Below are positions 7,039 through 7,830 of a DNA stretch of 7,830 nt, one piece after another. How positions within the stretch are numbered: the first letter of the stretch is position 1; every line of letters starts with the position of its first letter. A program made the translations under genes and the position numbers. The notes beneath the pieces were generated by a model that saw nothing but the letters and a program-made list of their open reading frames with translations, was not told where the DNA came from and ran no database searches. The DNA is from Solirubrobacterales bacterium (GTDB lineage: Bacteria > Actinomycetota > Thermoleophilia > Solirubrobacterales > 70-9): positions 1 through 7,830 of the forward strand of contig JASLJO010000026.1 of assembly GCA_030152505.1 (NCBI GenBank), written 5' to 3'.

Positions 7039-7699
7039 AGCTCCGCAGCTCCTTGGTCAGGTCGATTACCGCGAAGCCGCCAAGTGGCCCCGGCGGGGTT
7101 CCCAGTCTCGGCGTGGGGCCGAAGCCGCCGCTGGTCCTTGCGATCCGCCAGCGCCCGTGTGTCCAGCGCAGCTCGGTGTGGGTGAGGCCGAAGTAGGCGG
7201 CCGGCTCGACCGTGGCCGCGTTGCCCAGCAGCGTGAAGCCCCAGGTGAGGACGCGGGCGCGGGCGGGGCGGAAGGACTCGACCTTGTAGCCGATCGGCAC
7301 CGCCGTATAGAGGGTCTCGGTGCCGGCCCTTATCCCTGCGCCGATCGGCCCGCCGGCCAGGCGGTGAGCGCCGGGTGAGTTTGCAGCGAGCATCGCCCTC
7401 GCGTAGGCGGGTGTCGCCACCGCCTCGATCCGCGCCTGCAGCGCCCTGACCCCGAGGATCGCCGGGGTGGCGAAGGAGCGCTCATAGGCAGCGACCGCCT
7501 TCGCCGCCCCGGCCGGGGTGTCGGGGAAGCGCGATCTTTGCTCGGCAGACGGGCGCGCCGCAGCGCCACCTGTGGGTGCCGCGGCGCGCCCTGCGCCGAA
7601 GGGAGTTGTGAGGTCGCCGAGGAGGACCCCGAGCGCGAGCACGGCGAGGAGAGCCAGGATGAGCTGCCCGCGCGGGCGCTGGTGGCGCAGGCGGCTCAC
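7022..7699 (-). CDS. Single-pass membrane protein with VirB8/TcpC-like outline
   Basis: A 225-residue protein with a short basic N-terminus (MSRLRHQRPR), one membrane anchor at about 11-30, and an Ala/Gly/Pro linker (about 33-60). An extracytoplasmic domain follows, with helices (TPAGAAKAVAAYERSFATPA) and beta strands including LYTAVPIGYKVESFRPARAR, ARVLTWGFTLLGN and TELRWTHGRWRIART. Anchor, linker, then an alpha+beta domain ending in a 'W..GRWRI' strand is what NTF2-like VirB8/TcpC conjugation proteins look like. The assignment is inferred from this outline and from its place ahead of the TrbL-like gene; I cannot confirm it by similarity. It would be a scaffold linking the channel to the outer part of the machine. 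The GTG start at 7699 overlaps the upstream stop as GTGA. No strong Shine-Dalgarno precedes it, so it probably relies on coupling. Confidence 0.7.
   Translation of the reverse strand: MSRLRHQRPRGQLILALLAVLALGVLLGDLTTPFGAGRAAAPTGGAAARPSAEQRSRFPDTPAGAAKAVAAYERSFATPAILGVRALQARIEAVATPAYARAMLAANSPGAHRLAGGPIGAGIRAGTETLYTAVPIGYKVESFRPARARVLTWGFTLLGNAATVEPAAYFGLTHTELRWTHGRWRIARTSGGFGPTPRLGTPPGPLGGFAVIDLTKELRSYALAP
7049..7054 (-). promoter_or_regulatory. Ribosome binding site for the TrbL-like gene
   Basis: AAGGAG on the minus strand, ten bases before ATG 7038, inside the end of the upstream gene. It supports this start at the one operon junction that is not a GTGA overlap. Confidence 0.5.
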
Positions 7700-7830
7700 T
7701 TGACCGCCGTGCCCGAGTCATAGAAGAAGTTGATGAGGGCGGCGCCGGCACCGACGACGAAGGCGGCGATCAGGGCGTAGAGCACCTTCTGCTTGCCGTC
7801 AGAGGCGTGGCTGTAGTTGTTGGACTTGGA
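7696..7830 (-). CDS. C-terminal end of a small membrane protein (start beyond the right edge)
   Basis: The minus-strand frame is open from the window edge to a TGA at 7698-7696 and gives 44 residues: a polar stretch (SKSNNYSHASDGKQK), a membrane segment (VLYALIAAFVVGAGAALINFF) and a short tail (YDSGTAVK). Its stop overlaps the next gene's GTG as GTGA, which marks it as an operon member. Small membrane proteins at this position in conjugation loci are often VirB2/TrbC-like pilins or accessory channel proteins, but too little is visible here to decide. Confidence 0.65.
   Translation of the reverse strand, partial: SKSNNYSHASDGKQKVLYALIAAFVVGAGAALINFFYDSGTAVK

Overview
The window is high-GC DNA carrying most of a minus-strand conjugative type IV secretion operon of the actinobacterial (Streptomyces SCO6880-like) kind. 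Base composition, arginine/alanine-rich proteins, frequent GTG starts and the SCO6880-type VirB4 organisation point to an actinobacterium. The small cysteine protein on the left reminds me of secreted proteins of Thermoleophilia/Solirubrobacterales, but that lineage call is an inference. No relaxase, integrase or att site is visible, so I cannot say whether the operon sits on a plasmid, an integrative element or a chromosomal remnant.

Layout. Positions 1-850 are visibly less GC-rich and read on the plus strand. They hold the 3' end of an unidentified gene (1-276) whose frame stays coding-like past its TAG up to a second TAG at 376-378, then a small exported cysteine-containing protein (441-779). 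A 71-base gap separates this from the convergent operon. The operon runs right to left: the C-terminal end of a small membrane protein (7696-7830), a single-pass protein with a VirB8/TcpC-like outline (7022-7699), a TrbL/VirB6-like polytopic protein with a long disordered tail (5344-7038), an SCO6880-family protein combining a PrgI/VirB3-like membrane pair with a VirB4 N-terminal-like domain (3851-5347), the separate VirB4-type ATPase (2569-3854, frame-broken), and a VirD4/TraG-type coupling ATPase (851-2572).

How they fit together. The membrane proteins would form the inner-membrane channel, the SCO6880-type protein would tether the VirB4 ATPase to it, and the VirD4-like ATPase would deliver substrate. 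Four of five gene junctions are stop/start GTGA overlaps and the fifth overlaps by 17 bases, so translational coupling is likely throughout. No promoter for the operon lies in the window; it should be to the right of 7830.

Most notable: the VirB4-type gene changes frame exactly in its Walker A loop, at a G6C heptamer that fits the pattern for -1 ribosomal slippage and is followed by a small inverted repeat. Either slippage or one missing G gives the same family-like protein. Both ATPases also lack the glycine that normally precedes the Walker A lysine (His in the VirD4-like one, Arg in the VirB4-like one).
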